Source: Streptomyces sp. CB01580
GTDB lineage: Bacteria; Actinomycetota; Actinomycetes; Streptomycetales; Streptomycetaceae
DNA length: 64,000 nucleotides
Reading direction: 5' to 3'
Assembly: GCF_001905795.1 (NCBI RefSeq)
Contig: NZ_LIXJ01000002.1
Span: 124,001 to 188,000 of the forward strand
Both the position numbers and the translations under genes were made by a program. This document shows, piece after piece, positions 37,871 to 46,936 of this stretch. Within the stretch, counting starts at the first letter, position 1; each line of letters begins with the position of its first letter. The notes under the pieces were generated by a model. That model ran no database searches. It saw nothing but the letters and a program-made list of their open reading frames with translations, and was not told the DNA's origin.

Positions 37871-39697
37871 GTGGCGCGCGACATCGCGGCTCCCCTCACT
37901 GCCCCCACCAACCATCAGGCCCTCGTCTCCTGGGTGAACGAGATCGCTGCCCTCACCGAGCCGGACCGGGTGGTCTGGTGCGACGGTTCCGAGGCCGAGT
38001 ACGAGCGCCTGTGCGGGGAGCTCGTGGCCAAGGGGACGTTCAAGAAACTGGACGAGACCAAGCGTCCGAACTCGTACTACGCAGCCTCCGACCCCAGCGA
38101 CGTCGCCCGAGTCGAGGACCGTACGTTCATCTGCTCCGAGAAGGAGGAGGACGCCGGTCCGACGAACCACTGGAAGGACCCCGCCGAGATGCGGGCCGTC
38201 TTCACCGGTGAGAAGGGGATCTTCCACGGCTCCATGCGCGGGCGCACGATGTACGTCGTGCCCTTCTGCATGGGCCCCGTCGGGTCACCGCTCTCCGCGA
38301 TCGGTGTCGAGATCACCGACTCCGCGTACGTCGCCGTCTCCATGCGCACCATGACGCGCATGGGCCAGGCCGTCCTCGACGAGCTGGGCACCGACGGCTT
38401 CTTCGTCAAGGCCGTCCACAGCGTGGGCGCGCCCCTGGAGGAGGGCCAGGAGGACGTCCCCTGGCCGTGCAGCACCACCAAGTACATCTCGCACTTCCCC
38501 GAGGACCGCGAGATCTGGTCGTACGGCTCCGGCTACGGCGGCAACGCCCTGCTCGGCAAGAAGTGCTACGCGCTGCGCATCGCCTCGGTCATGGCGCGTG
38601 ACGAGGGCTGGCTCGCCGAGCACATGCTGATCCTCAAGCTCACCCCGCCGCAGGGCGAGGCGAAGTACATCGCCGCGGCGTTCCCGTCCGCCTGCGGCAA
38701 GACCAACCTCGCCATGCTGGAGCCGACCGTCCCCGGCTGGACCGTCGAGACCATCGGCGACGACATCGCCTGGATGCGCTTCGGCGAGGACGGCCGCCTC
38801 TACGCCATCAACCCCGAGGCCGGCTTCTTCGGCGTCGCGCCCGGCACCGGCGAGCACACCAACGCCAACGCCATGAAGACCATGTGGGGCAACTCCGTCT
38901 TCACCAACGTCGCGCTCACCGACGACGGCGACGTCTGGTGGGAGGGCATGACGGAGACCGCTCCGGCCCACCTCACCGACTGGCGTGGCAACGACTGGAC
39001 GCCCGCGTCCGACACCCCGGCCGCCCACCCCAACGCCCGCTTCACCGTCCCGGCCGGTCAGTGCCCGATCATCGCGCCCGAGTGGGAGGACCCCAAGGGC
39101 GTGCCGATCTCCGCGATCCTCTTCGGCGGCCGCCGCGCCTCGGCCGTCCCGCTGGTCACCGAGTCCTTCACCTGGCAGCACGGCGTCTTCCTCGGCGCCA
39201 ACGTGGCCTCCGAGAAGACCGCCGCCGCCGAGGGCAAGGTCGGCGAGCTGCGCCGCGACCCGTTCGCCATGCTGCCGTTCTGCGGCTACAACATGGGCGA
39301 CTACATGGCCCACTGGCTGAAGGTCGGCGCGGACAAGCCGGACCAGTCGAAGCTCCCGAGGATCTACTACGTGAACTGGTTCCGCAAGAACGACGCGGGC
39401 AAGTTCGTGTGGCCCGGCTTCGGCGAGAACAGCCGCGTCCTGAAGTGGATCGTCGAGCGCCTGGAGGGCAAGGCCGAGGGCGTCGAGACGCCGATCGGCA
39501 TCCTGCCCACCAAGGGCGCCCTGGACACCGAGGGCCTGGACCTCTCCGACGCCGACCTGGACTTCCTGCTCACGGTCGACAAGGACGTCTGGCGCGAGGA
39601 GGCGGGCCTGGTCCCCGAGCACCTCAACACCTTCGGCGACCACGCTCCCAAGGAGCTGTGGGACGAGTACCGCGCCCTGGTCCAGCGCCTGGGCTGA
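37871..39697 (+). CDS. pckA: phosphoenolpyruvate carboxykinase (GTP)
   Basis: A 608-residue enzyme converting oxaloacetate and GTP to PEP and CO2, the gluconeogenic exit from the TCA cycle. The GTP-type signature is clear: kinase loop [12 protein letters not shown] at about 270-281 with the hyper-reactive cysteine, [19 protein letters not shown], and [10 protein letters not shown]. The GTG start 37871 has AGGAG 5 nt upstream; the longer frame from 37766 lacks conservation. Two hairpins follow. Confidence 0.96.
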   Translation: MARDIAAPLTAPTNHQALVSWVNEIAALTEPDRVVWCDGSEAEYERLCGELVAKGTFKKLDETKRPNSYYAASDPSDVARVEDRTFICSEKEEDAGPTNHWKDPAEMRAVFTGEKGIFHGSMRGRTMYVVPFCMGPVGSPLSAIGVEITDSAYVAVSMRTMTRMGQAVLDELGTDGFFVKAVHSVGAPLEEGQEDVPWPCSTTKYISHFPEDREIWSYGSGYGGNALLGKKCYALRIASVMARDEGWLAEHMLILKLTPPQGEAKYIAAAFPSACGKTNLAMLEPTVPGWTVETIGDDIAWMRFGEDGRLYAINPEAGFFGVAPGTGEHTNANAMKTMWGNSVFTNVALTDDGDVWWEGMTETAPAHLTDWRGNDWTPASDTPAAHPNARFTVPAGQCPIIAPEWEDPKGVPISAILFGGRRASAVPLVTESFTWQHGVFLGANVASEKTAAAEGKVGELRRDPFAMLPFCGYNMGDYMAHWLKVGADKPDQSKLPRIYYVNWFRKNDAGKFVWPGFGENSRVLKWIVERLEGKAEGVETPIGILPTKGALDTEGLDLSDADLDFLLTVDKDVWREEAGLVPEHLNTFGDHAPKELWDEYRALVQRLG

Positions 39698-39700
39698 CCC

Positions 39701-39718
39701 CACGGGGCGCGCCCCGTG
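39701..39718 (+). terminator. palindromic hairpin just after pckA
   Basis: CACGGGGCG-CGCCCCGTG, an 18-bp perfect palindrome starting 4 nt after the stop codon. Confidence 0.55.
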
Positions 39719-39800
39719 CGCGGGCGCGCCCCCGCACGCCCCGTGGCCGGGCCATTGGACATCCGCCCTGACCTGTGGGGTCGACGGCCCGCCGCGGTCC

Positions 39801-39833
39801 GGCCCCCGGAACCCCCTCACGGTTCCGGGGGCC
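39801..39833 (+). terminator. second hairpin after pckA
   Basis: GGCCCCCGGAACC and its complement (13 bp perfect) with a CCCTCAC loop. Confidence 0.65.
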
Positions 39834-39996
39834 GCCCCGAGGCCCGCCCGTCACCCTCGTACAACGGCGTACGGGGGTGACGGGTGTACGGTCCCGAGCC
39901 CAGGGCGGAGCAGTGCGGGTGGCGCGCGTACGCAGGTGTGCGGTCCGGGCTTCGGGCGCCCTTTTTCGCGCAGAACGTCCGGGCAGCGCCGCATGC

Positions 39997-40193
39997 TTGC
40001 TCCCCACCGGTGTCGCCGTCACCGTCCAGCGCACCGACAAGAAGGGCGCCGGCAGGCTCACGTCCGCCCCCGTCGCGCCCGACGCCTCGAGGTCGACGAC
40101 CTGCCCCGGGCCGCCGGGCAGGTGACGTACGAGATCGGCTACGTGGGTGACGACCTGCACACCGCCTCGACGGCTTCGGTGACGGTGCGGGTG
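39997..40193 (+). pseudogene. frameshifted fragment of a bacterial Ig-like repeat protein
   Basis: Reading from 39997 gives PTGVAVTVQRTDKKGAGRLTS and then APVAPDA. After a frame change near 40088 the sequence continues EVDDLPRAAGQVTYEIGYVG and then DDLHTASTASVTV. Joined, this is one Ig-like repeat of the kind found in tandem in large secreted Streptomyces proteins (V-T-V-x-R-T-D ... G-x-V-T-Y-x-V-x-Y-x-G-D-x-x-H). The frameshift, the lack of a start and the missing repeats mark it as a relic. It lies in a 650-bp spacer between pckA and a glycosyltransferase. Confidence 0.6.
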
Positions 40194-40254
40194 TGCAACT
40201 GGCCCTGGTGGCAGTGGAGTTGGGGTCGGGCAGTGATTCGCCCATGGCCCGGCC

Positions 40255-40302
40255 GGGTCCGCCGTGCACCGGGTCCGCCGTGCACAGGGTCCGCTGTGAT
40301 CG
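40255..40302. repeat. 16-bp tandem repeat, three copies
   Basis: GGGTCCGCCGTGCACC, then GGGTCCGCCGTGCACA, then the decayed GGGTCCGCTGTGATCG, immediately downstream of the Ig-like relic. Confidence 0.75.
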
Positions 40303-40345
40303 GGTGCCGTGCGCGGGAGGCGGAGGGACGTGGCCCGCACACGGA

Positions 40346-41836
40346 TCAGCGGCGACGCAGCCGCTTGCGGACCTTCCGCGCGACCGCGCGCCAGTCCACG
40401 GCGACCAGCACCACACGCCCGTCCGGCCGCTGTGCCAGCCGCGCCGCCATCGGCCGGACCCCGTGCGCGTACAGCCGCTTGGCGCGTGCCCGGTCCGGGA
40501 GGGGGTGCCGCTTCCCGCCCCCGTCGGGTGCCGGGAGCAGCACCGGCACGTCGTGGCTGCCCCGGCCGTCGTCCGCCGTCACGCGAAGCAGGATGTCCCA
40601 CCGGCCGGGGCGGTGGGCGTACCGGTGGAGGCCGAGCGGGTCCAGGACGACACGGGCGGTCAGCGGGTCGTCGGTGGGCGTGGCCCTCCCCACGGGAATC
40701 AGCACCTCGTAGCCGTCGGCGTGGCGCAGCGCGACGCTGTGCCGGACCCGACGCGAACCGGTGCCGCGATAGTGCGAGCTGCGCACCAGCAGGGCCGCCC
40801 GCCGTCCGCCGTCGAGCCACTCCAGGGCGTCGGGGCCGGGTTCGAGTTCGGCCCAGGCGAGGCTGTCGTGGCGGGACAGGGAGAGCAGTTCATCGATCCG
40901 CCCGCCCTCGCGCAGCAGCCGGGCGCGCAGCTGGACGAGCGGTGAGAATCCGGTCATGACCTCCTGCGGAATGAACTCGCGCAGCACCTCGCCCGCGATG
41001 CGGGCGTACGACTCCTGGTGCTCGGCGGAGGGCCAACGATGGTAGTTCGGACCGAACTTCGCCATCAGCTCCACCTTGGCGAACCGCACGAGCAGCTCGT
41101 TGCGCCGCTCGCCGGGCTCGGTCAGTTCCACGATCGAGCCCAGGGCCGCGCGCACCGCCGAGTAGAACGACTCGGCCGGTGGCTGCTGCTTCGTCAGATG
41201 GGCGAACCCCTCGCGATCGACGAGGTAGTAGCAGTCGTAGTCGGCGACCACCGAGATCGCCCGCGCCCGCAGATAGGCGGGGACGATGAACGGCTGTTCC
41301 TCCGCCAGCCGCACCCCTTCGGCGAAGCGCAGACCGTGTTCCACCACGAGCGAGCGCCTGAAGAGTTTCTGCGGGGTCAGGCTGAACATCGCCCTGGTCG
41401 ACCACACGTCGCCCCGGTCGACGGTCGCGGCGAAGGGCTCGGTCGGGGCGCCCCGGCCCACGCCCCGGATCCGGCCCAGCACCACGTCCGAGTCGTTGCG
41501 CTCGGCGATCTCCACCATCCGCCGCAGCGCGTCCGGGCCCAGGTAATCGTCCGGGTCGGCGAAGAACAGGAACTCGCCCCTCGCCATGTCCATACCCCGG
41601 TTGCGAGGACCGCCGGGGGCCCCGGAATTGCTCTGGTGCACGACTCTGACGTTGGGGTGCCGCTCGGCCCACCCGTCCAGTACCGCACCGCCGGCGTCGG
41701 TGGAACCGTCGTTCACGGCAACGACCTCGACGCGCTCGAACCCCAGGCTCTGCCGCGCGATCGACTCCAGGCATTCGTCCAGGAAATCGGCGGCGTTGTA
41801 GACCGGGATGATCACGGTGACCGTTACGTCACTCAT
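40346..41836 (-). CDS. family 2 glycosyltransferase with C-terminal accessory domain
   Basis: A 496-residue protein. Residues 4-230 are a GT-A fold: VTVIIPVYNAADFLDECLESI, VNDGSTD, GAPGGPRNRGMDMARGEF and the metal motif FADPDDYLG (DxD). Residues about 330-496 form a beta-rich domain of the type that follows GT2 domains in teichoic-acid-like polymerases (WAELEPGPDALEWLDGGRRA). No membrane helix. AGAGG upstream of ATG. A role in wall or capsule glycopolymer synthesis is inferred from domain order; no polymer operon is adjacent, so acceptor and donor are unknown. Confidence 0.85.
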   Translation of the reverse strand: MSDVTVTVIIPVYNAADFLDECLESIARQSLGFERVEVVAVNDGSTDAGGAVLDGWAERHPNVRVVHQSNSGAPGGPRNRGMDMARGEFLFFADPDDYLGPDALRRMVEIAERNDSDVVLGRIRGVGRGAPTEPFAATVDRGDVWSTRAMFSLTPQKLFRRSLVVEHGLRFAEGVRLAEEQPFIVPAYLRARAISVVADYDCYYLVDREGFAHLTKQQPPAESFYSAVRAALGSIVELTEPGERRNELLVRFAKVELMAKFGPNYHRWPSAEHQESYARIAGEVLREFIPQEVMTGFSPLVQLRARLLREGGRIDELLSLSRHDSLAWAELEPGPDALEWLDGGRRAALLVRSSHYRGTGSRRVRHSVALRHADGYEVLIPVGRATPTDDPLTARVVLDPLGLHRYAHRPGRWDILLRVTADDGRGSHDVPVLLPAPDGGGKRHPLPDRARAKRLYAHGVRPMAARLAQRPDGRVVLVAVDWRAVARKVRKRLRRR

Positions 41837-42070
41837 GTCGACCTCTCCGCAGTTGCTCTCACGCTCCGGACGGGCGTGACACCGTCCAGACCGTCGTTGT
41901 GCGGGGAGGGTTGCCTGCTGCGGACAGCGGATCCCAACGATGGCGCGCGCGACATCCGTCCGTCCGCGGCCGTTCACCGGGGCGTTCGAAAAAGGCGGCG
42001 AAAGGGGTATTTCTCCGATAGTTGAATGGCGCCCGGTCCACGCGCCTCGGCGGCCCGTGGACCGGGGCCG

Positions 42071-42481
42071 TCAGAGGGCGCCGACCAGTCGTGACGGGGT
42101 GCCGGACGCGGTGGGCGGGGCTGTCGCCGCCGTGTGGGCGTCCATGCGCTCGGCCGCGAGGATCGCGACGACGGTGTCGGCGCGGGACGCGGCCACCACC
42201 AGCGCCCGGCCCGCGAGGGCGTGTGCGCGGCGGTGGAGGGTGGGCGCGGGTGCTTCGCTCCGGCCGACGTGCCGGGCCGGCGGCGTACCGCGCAGCCGGG
42301 CGACCTGCTCGGCGATACGGTCGCCCGCCGCGTCCAGCCCCAGTTCGTCGGTGACCGCGAGCAGCGCGGCCAGGTGTCCGGCGAGCTGGATGTCCAGCTC
42401 CTCCTCGCGGGAGCGGTGCGGGAAGTCGCCGACGTGGTCGGCCGGTGTGTGGACCGATTTGGTGCGGATCGGCTCGTACAT
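42071..42481 (-). CDS. hypothetical cytosolic protein of 136 residues
   Basis: Starts MYEPIRTKSVHTPADHVGDF, followed by an amphipathic helical region (REEELDIQLAGHLAALLAVTDELGLDAAGDRIAEQVARLRG) and an Ala-rich helix (RALVVAASRADTVVAILAAERMDAH). No known domain recognised. It is preceded by a good GGAGGCC-type site (rc of 42482-42492) and by an AT-rich inverted repeat at 42519-42533, which suggests regulated expression. Predicted all-alpha and soluble. Confidence 0.7.
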   Translation of the reverse strand: MYEPIRTKSVHTPADHVGDFPHRSREEELDIQLAGHLAALLAVTDELGLDAAGDRIAEQVARLRGTPPARHVGRSEAPAPTLHRRAHALAGRALVVAASRADTVVAILAAERMDAHTAATAPPTASGTPSRLVGAL

Positions 42482-42518
42482 GGATGGCCTCCTGGTGTCG
42501 CAGTAGGGCCATCCTACA

Positions 42519-42533
42519 TTAGATTTAGTCTAA
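42519..42533. promoter_or_regulatory. TTAGA-n5-TCTAA inverted repeat, candidate operator
   Basis: TTAGATTTAGTCTAA sits 38 bp upstream of the 42071-42481 gene in an AT-rich patch that is unusual for this window. It matches the PerR/Fur-type TTAnAATnATTnTAA at about 11 of 14 positions. The regulator is not shown. Confidence 0.4.
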
Positions 42534-42624
42534 AGTTGTCTGCGGTCGAGGTGCGGGTGGTGTCCGGCCGCGGCGGGGCCGGACGTCGCGGCCGGGTCCG
42601 TTCGGCGGGGCGGGCATCGACCTG

Positions 42625-43836
42625 TCAAGGCTGGCCGTATCCGTCCAGGAAGTGCGCGATCCTGGTCACCGCGTCCGTCAGGTCCTCGGCCGAGGGCAGG
42701 GTCACGACGCGGAAGTGGTCGGGCTCCGGCCAGTTGAACCCGGTGCCGTGCACGACCATGATCTTCTCGGCCCGCAGCAGGTCGAGCACCATCTGCCGGT
42801 CGTCCTTGATCTTGTAGACCTTGGGATCGAGGCGCGGGAAGAGATACAGCGCCCCCTTCGGCTTCACACACGTCACGCCCGGGATCCGGGTCAGCAGGTC
42901 GTACGCGACGTCCCGCTGCTCCCGCATCCGACCGCCCGGCAGCACCAGCTCGTCGATCGACTGCCGTCCGCCGAGGGCGGTGGCCACGGCGTGCTGGGAC
43001 GGCATGTTGGCGCAGAGCCGCATGTTGGCGAGGATCGTCAGACCCTCGATGTACGAGGCGGCGTGCGCCTTCGGGCCGCAGACCGCCAGCCAGCCCGACC
43101 GGTATCCGGCCACCCGGTAGTTCTTGGAGAGCCCGTTGAAGGTGAGCACCAGCAGGTCGGGGGCGATCGTCGCGGTGGGGGTGTGGGTGGCGCCGTCGTA
43201 CAGGATCCGGTCGTAGATCTCGTCCGAGCAGACGACCAGGTTGTGCCGCCGGGCGATCTCCGTGAGCCCGCGCAGCATCGCGTCGTCGTAGACCGCGCCC
43301 GTCGGATTGTTCGGGTTGATGATCACGAGCGCCTTGGTGCGGTCGGTGATCCTCCGCTCGATGTCGGCGAGGTCCGGCATCCAGTCGGACTGCTCGTCGC
43401 AGCGGTAGTGCACCGCCGTGCCGCCCGCCAGCGAGACCGACGCCGTCCACAGCGGGTAGTCCGGAGCGGGTACCAGCACCTCGTCGCCGTCGTCGAGCAG
43501 CGCCTGCATCGACATCTGGATCAGCTCGGAGACGCCGTTGCCCAGATAGACGTCCTCGACATCGAGCTCGATGCCCTTGGTCTGGTAGTGCTGCACCACC
43601 GCCCGCCGCGCGGACAGCAGCCCTTTCGCGTCGCCGTAGCCGTGCGCCCCGGAGAGGTTGCGCAGTATGTCCTCGAGGATCTCGGGCGGGCACTCGAACC
43701 CGAACGCGGCAGGGTTGCCGGTGTTGAGCTTGAGGATGCGATGACCGGCCGCCTCCAGCCGCATCGCCTCCTCCAGCACGGGGCCCCGGATTTCGTAACA
43801 GACGTTGGCGAGCTTCGTGGACTGGATGACCTGCAT
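42625..43836 (-). CDS. PLP-dependent aminotransferase (alanine transaminase type)
   Basis: A 403-residue class I/II aminotransferase. N-terminal IQSTKLANVCYEIRGPVLEEA and KLNTGNPAAFGFE are those of AlaA-like enzymes; NPNNPTGAVY holds the cofactor Asn, CSDEIYDRILYDG the Asp/Tyr pair and TFNGLSKNYRVAGYRSGW the Schiff-base Lys. RVVTLP near the end has the carboxylate-binding Arg. Alanine/valine-pyruvate transamination is the likely reaction. It is convergent with the hypothetical gene, no operon partner. The 315-bp region upstream to 44151 shows no gene. Confidence 0.92.
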   Translation of the reverse strand: MQVIQSTKLANVCYEIRGPVLEEAMRLEAAGHRILKLNTGNPAAFGFECPPEILEDILRNLSGAHGYGDAKGLLSARRAVVQHYQTKGIELDVEDVYLGNGVSELIQMSMQALLDDGDEVLVPAPDYPLWTASVSLAGGTAVHYRCDEQSDWMPDLADIERRITDRTKALVIINPNNPTGAVYDDAMLRGLTEIARRHNLVVCSDEIYDRILYDGATHTPTATIAPDLLVLTFNGLSKNYRVAGYRSGWLAVCGPKAHAASYIEGLTILANMRLCANMPSQHAVATALGGRQSIDELVLPGGRMREQRDVAYDLLTRIPGVTCVKPKGALYLFPRLDPKVYKIKDDRQMVLDLLRAEKIMVVHGTGFNWPEPDHFRVVTLPSAEDLTDAVTRIAHFLDGYGQP

Positions 43837-44151
43837 GTCCCGGAGCTTACGGCCGGGCCTCCGGGGGCGCCGGGCTTTCGTCGCCGGTTGCCCCGCCCGG
43901 CGCATCGGGTCGCCGTCACCGTGTCTTCCATAGCCATGCGTCCCCCGTCCCCGGACCGTGGGATCGCCGGTCGGGGACGGGGCGGGGCTTGGAATGGGCC
44001 GGAACGGGGACGTGACGCACACGGACGGGTGAGATGGGACACGTGCGTGTCCCGGACGCTCGCGTGGGCGGCGCGTTCCCGAGAGCTCCGGTCCGGGCAG
44101 GGGGCGGGCGCCCTCGGGGCCGGGACCGGAGTCTGGGCCGGCACCGGGCGC

Positions 44152-44607
44152 GTGGTCGGCAGGAAGGTGCGGGTTCCGCTGGTGCACGAGGGGGCGAATC
44201 CGGCCATCGTCGCTTTCGTCCGGGGCATCGGCGAGGACACCGTACGACGCATCGGCGAACTGTCCGATCAGGAGCCGCGCGGAATCGTCGGGGTGAGCGA
44301 CGATCTCGCGGCGAGCAGGGCGGAGGGGACCGAACTCGACTACTACCACGGCGTGGTGACGGGCTCGGCCGTGCCCGGGGACCTGGACGCGCTGGAGGTC
44401 CCGGCGGGCACCTGGGCCGTCTTCGGGAGTTCGGGACCCTTCCCGCAGGCGCTCCAGTACCTGTGGCGGGACGTCTTCACCCAGTGGTTCCCGTCCCATT
44501 CGTACCGGAGCCGGCCGGGGCCCGAGATCCTGAGCACCCGGCTGTCGGAGGACGGCGGCCGGGCCGACGCCGAGCTCTGGATCCCGGTGGAGCACGTGAC
44601 CGGCTGA
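44152..44607 (+). pseudogene. GyrI-like effector-binding domain lacking its AraC-type DNA-binding half
   Basis: About 150 residues align by eye with the C-terminal effector domain of AraC-type regulators: GANPAIVAFVRGIGEDTVRR, GIVGVSDDL, AEGTELDYYHGVVTG, LEVPAGTWAVF, and ELWIPVE at the end. The double HTH that normally precedes it is absent: the upstream frame is GC-rich noise (GLAW...GAGTGVWAGTG). Possible GTG starts (44152, 44167) lack ribosome sites. The stop codon is the target duplication of the adjoining MITE. A free-standing sensor domain is possible, but 5' truncation is more likely. Confidence 0.5.
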
Positions 44608-44780
44608 GAGCCTGTCGGGTGACCTCTGGCCGGGCGGCCACGCCCTGGCACGCACGCTTCCGGCGTTGCCGGGATGTCCCGGTAGCGCCGCTACCAGGAC
44701 ATCCCGGGACATCCCGGCGCCTTGGAATCGCACGCACCACGTCGCGTCCGCTTTCCGGCCGAAGGTCACCCGACAGGCTC
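44608..44780. mobile_element. 173-bp MITE with terminal inverted repeats and TGA target duplication
   Basis: The ends GAGCCTGTCGGGTGACCT (44608-44625) and its exact complement (44763-44780) flank a fold-back interior; GGGATGTCCCGGTAGCG pairs with CGCTACCAGGACATCCC at the centre with one mismatch. TGA precedes and follows the element (44605-44607, 44781-44783), a 3-bp TNA duplication as made by IS1031-type members of the IS5 family. No transposase frame is present, so it must move in trans. The left TGA is the stop codon of the upstream reading frame. Confidence 0.82.
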
Positions 44781-44980
44781 TGAGGCGGTCGGCGCCGGGT
44801 CCGGTCGGGGCACATGGCGGCTCCGGGTCGGCCCGTCGTGGACCGGGCCCGAGCATTGGCCGGAAATCGCCCCTTGTTGGGGATCCCCTCCGTACGCAAG
44901 CATGCGCATGTCAAATCGAAGGAACTTCGGTAGCCGGGGTCGTCGAGGCCCCGCGCATGTCGCTGGAGGGGACCCCCCAC

Positions 44981-45871
44981 ATGAAAAAGCCTCTCGTCGG
45001 TGCGCTCTTCGCCGTTCTGCTTCTCGGGGCGGGAACCGCACCCGCCGTCGCGGCCACCGGCCAGGAAGCGGCGACGGCCGGCAAGGCGGCGGTCGGCACG
45101 GCCGCGGCCGACACGGTCAAGGCGAAGGTCACGCCCCGGGCGGTCAACTTCGCCGGGACCGTGGCGCTCAGCAACTGTTCCGGCTCCGTCGTCCGTACGC
45201 CCGACTCCCAGCCCTCCGACCCCGCGCTGGTGCTCTCCAACGGGCACTGCATGGAGACGGGCTTCCCGGGCCCCGGTCAGGTGGTGTTCAACCGGTCGTC
45301 CAGCCGTAGCTTCACCCTGCTGAACGCCTCCGGCAGCGGCGTCGCCACGCTGCGGGCCAGCAAGATCGCGTACGGGACGATGACGGACACCGACATCTCG
45401 GTGTACCAACTCACCAGCACCTACGCGCAGATCGAGAGCAACTACGGCATCAAGGCGCTGGAGCTCAACACCGCGCACCCCGTCCAGGGCACCGCGATCA
45501 CGGTGGTCTCCGGCTACTGGAAGCGCACGTACTCCTGCAACGTGGACGGATTCGTCTACCGGCTCAAGGAAGGCCAGTGGACCTGGAAGGACTCGGTCCG
45601 CTACACCTCCGCCTGCCAGACCATCGGCGGCACGTCCGGCTCCCCGGTGATCGACAACGCCACCGGCAAGGTCGTCGCGGTCAACAACACCGGCAACGAG
45701 AACGGCCAGAGCTGCACGGACAACAACCCGTGCGAGGTGGACGAGAGCGGCAATGTGACGGTGCGCAAGGGAATCAACTACGCCCAGCAGACCTACGGCC
45801 TCGTGCCGTGCATCGGCCCGGGCAACAAGTTCGACCTCAACCGGGCGGGATGCGCCCTGCCCAAGCCGTGA
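44981..45871 (+). CDS. secreted trypsin-like (S1) serine protease
   Basis: A 296-residue exported protease. Signal peptide residues 1-25 (LVGALFAVLLLGAGTAPAVAA), a short propeptide-like region, then the chymotrypsin fold. The triad is His89 in LSNGHC (instead of TAAHC), Asp138 in TDTDISVY and Ser219 in GGTSGSP; six cysteines, some probably in disulfides. The His box and GTSGSP are those of the divergent S1 proteases of actinobacteria. GGAGGGG lies about 10 nt before ATG 44981; an upstream frame through the MITE is not coding. Terminator at 45889. Confidence 0.87.
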   Translation: MKKPLVGALFAVLLLGAGTAPAVAATGQEAATAGKAAVGTAAADTVKAKVTPRAVNFAGTVALSNCSGSVVRTPDSQPSDPALVLSNGHCMETGFPGPGQVVFNRSSSRSFTLLNASGSGVATLRASKIAYGTMTDTDISVYQLTSTYAQIESNYGIKALELNTAHPVQGTAITVVSGYWKRTYSCNVDGFVYRLKEGQWTWKDSVRYTSACQTIGGTSGSPVIDNATGKVVAVNNTGNENGQSCTDNNPCEVDESGNVTVRKGINYAQQTYGLVPCIGPGNKFDLNRAGCALPKP

Positions 45872-45888
45872 GCCGCTGAGCCCTCCGT

Positions 45889-45925
45889 CGCCGTGGCCGC
45901 CCGTGCCGACCGGGCGGCCACGGCG
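45889..45925. terminator. hairpin between convergent protease and TetR genes
   Basis: CGCCGTGGCCGCCCG and its complement (15 bp perfect) around TGCCGAC. Confidence 0.8.
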
Positions 45926-45972
45926 ACGCCGTGCGTCGGGGTCCGGGGCTCGCGGGCTCGGGGCCTGCGGGC

Positions 45973-46926
45973 TCAGGGCCTGCCCGTGCGCCTGATCGCC
46001 GCCTCGATCCCGTCGAGCAGTACGTCGAGGCCGACAGTGAACGTCTTCCGTGCCTCGCGTTCCAGGAACGGCATCGTCTCCTCGTCGCCCTCGGCCGAGC
46101 CGTCGCCCGCCTCCTCGCTGTGCCCGCCTCCGCCGTCGCCCTCGTCCTCGCCCCTGTCCGTGACGGACGGCGGTCGCGGCGCGCCGGCGCGTTCCATCGC
46201 GCTCAGGCTCGGATAGCGGTCCGCGAAGTCCGGAGCCACCTCGCCCAGCAGCGCCGAGCGGGCGAACCACCACTCCTCGTCCGGCTCGCCCGTCGCCACC
46301 GCCGCCTCCCGCGCCTCGGCGACCGTTCCGGCGCAGCCCCGCACGAAGTGGGTCAGCGTGCCCACCAGTCGTCGCACCAGCCGCGCTTCGAGCCCGGTTC
46401 GGGTCAGCAGGCGTACGAGGGTGTCCAGTGCGGCGTACTCGTGCGGGCCGAGGACTGGACGGGCCTGGGAGACCTGGAGCACCCAGGGGTGGCGCAGAAG
46501 GAATTCGAGCGTGTCCCGCGCCCATGCGGTCAGCCCGGCCCGCCAGTCGTCGCCGCCCGGCCGCTCCCCTTCGGCGCCCGGGTGCCTGCCGCCCTCCGGT
46601 GCGTGAGCCTCGGTGAAGGCCGCGTAGTCGCGGGGCAGTTCGGCGTGGACCGCGTCGTACATGAGGTCCAGCAGCTCGCCCTTGCTGGGGACGTACGTGT
46701 ACAGCGCCATCGCCGTGCGGTCCAGCCGCTCGCCCACCGCGCGCATCGAGAGCGCGGCCATGCCCTCCTCGTCGGCGACGGAAATCGCGGCGGTCACGAT
46801 CGCGTCCACGCTCAGTCCCGGCCGGGGGCCCGGACCGGGGGTGCGACGCGGCTGCTCCGGCCGCTCCGCGCGCCACAGCAGGGACATCGAACGCCGGGCG
46901 TCGCCCTGTCCGGCATAGACCACCAC
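45973..46926 (-). CDS. TetR-family regulator (TetR_C_11 type) of the siderophore-interacting protein
   Basis: A 317-residue regulator. HTH: LSVDAIVTAAISVADEEGMAALSMRAVGERLDRTAMALYTYVPSKGELLDLMYD, with the ALYTYV recognition element typical of the TetR group with a long C-terminal ligand domain. Residues about 230-285 are an acidic Gly/Glu-rich insert (EDEGDGGGGHSEEAGD). Start GTG 46926 is 6 nt from AAGGAG; the TTG at 46932 would touch that site. Two copies of its likely operator lie in the divergent spacer. Confidence 0.87.
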   Translation of the reverse strand: MVVYAGQGDARRSMSLLWRAERPEQPRRTPGPGPRPGLSVDAIVTAAISVADEEGMAALSMRAVGERLDRTAMALYTYVPSKGELLDLMYDAVHAELPRDYAAFTEAHAPEGGRHPGAEGERPGGDDWRAGLTAWARDTLEFLLRHPWVLQVSQARPVLGPHEYAALDTLVRLLTRTGLEARLVRRLVGTLTHFVRGCAGTVAEAREAAVATGEPDEEWWFARSALLGEVAPDFADRYPSLSAMERAGAPRPPSVTDRGEDEGDGGGGHSEEAGDGSAEGDEETMPFLEREARKTFTVGLDVLLDGIEAAIRRTGRP

Positions 46927-46936
46927 TTGCAACTCC

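Noticed and set aside
44691-44725. Central hairpin of the 44608-44780 region as a simple terminator
   Set aside because: It is only the apex of a larger element with exact terminal repeats and a target duplication, which a terminator would not have.
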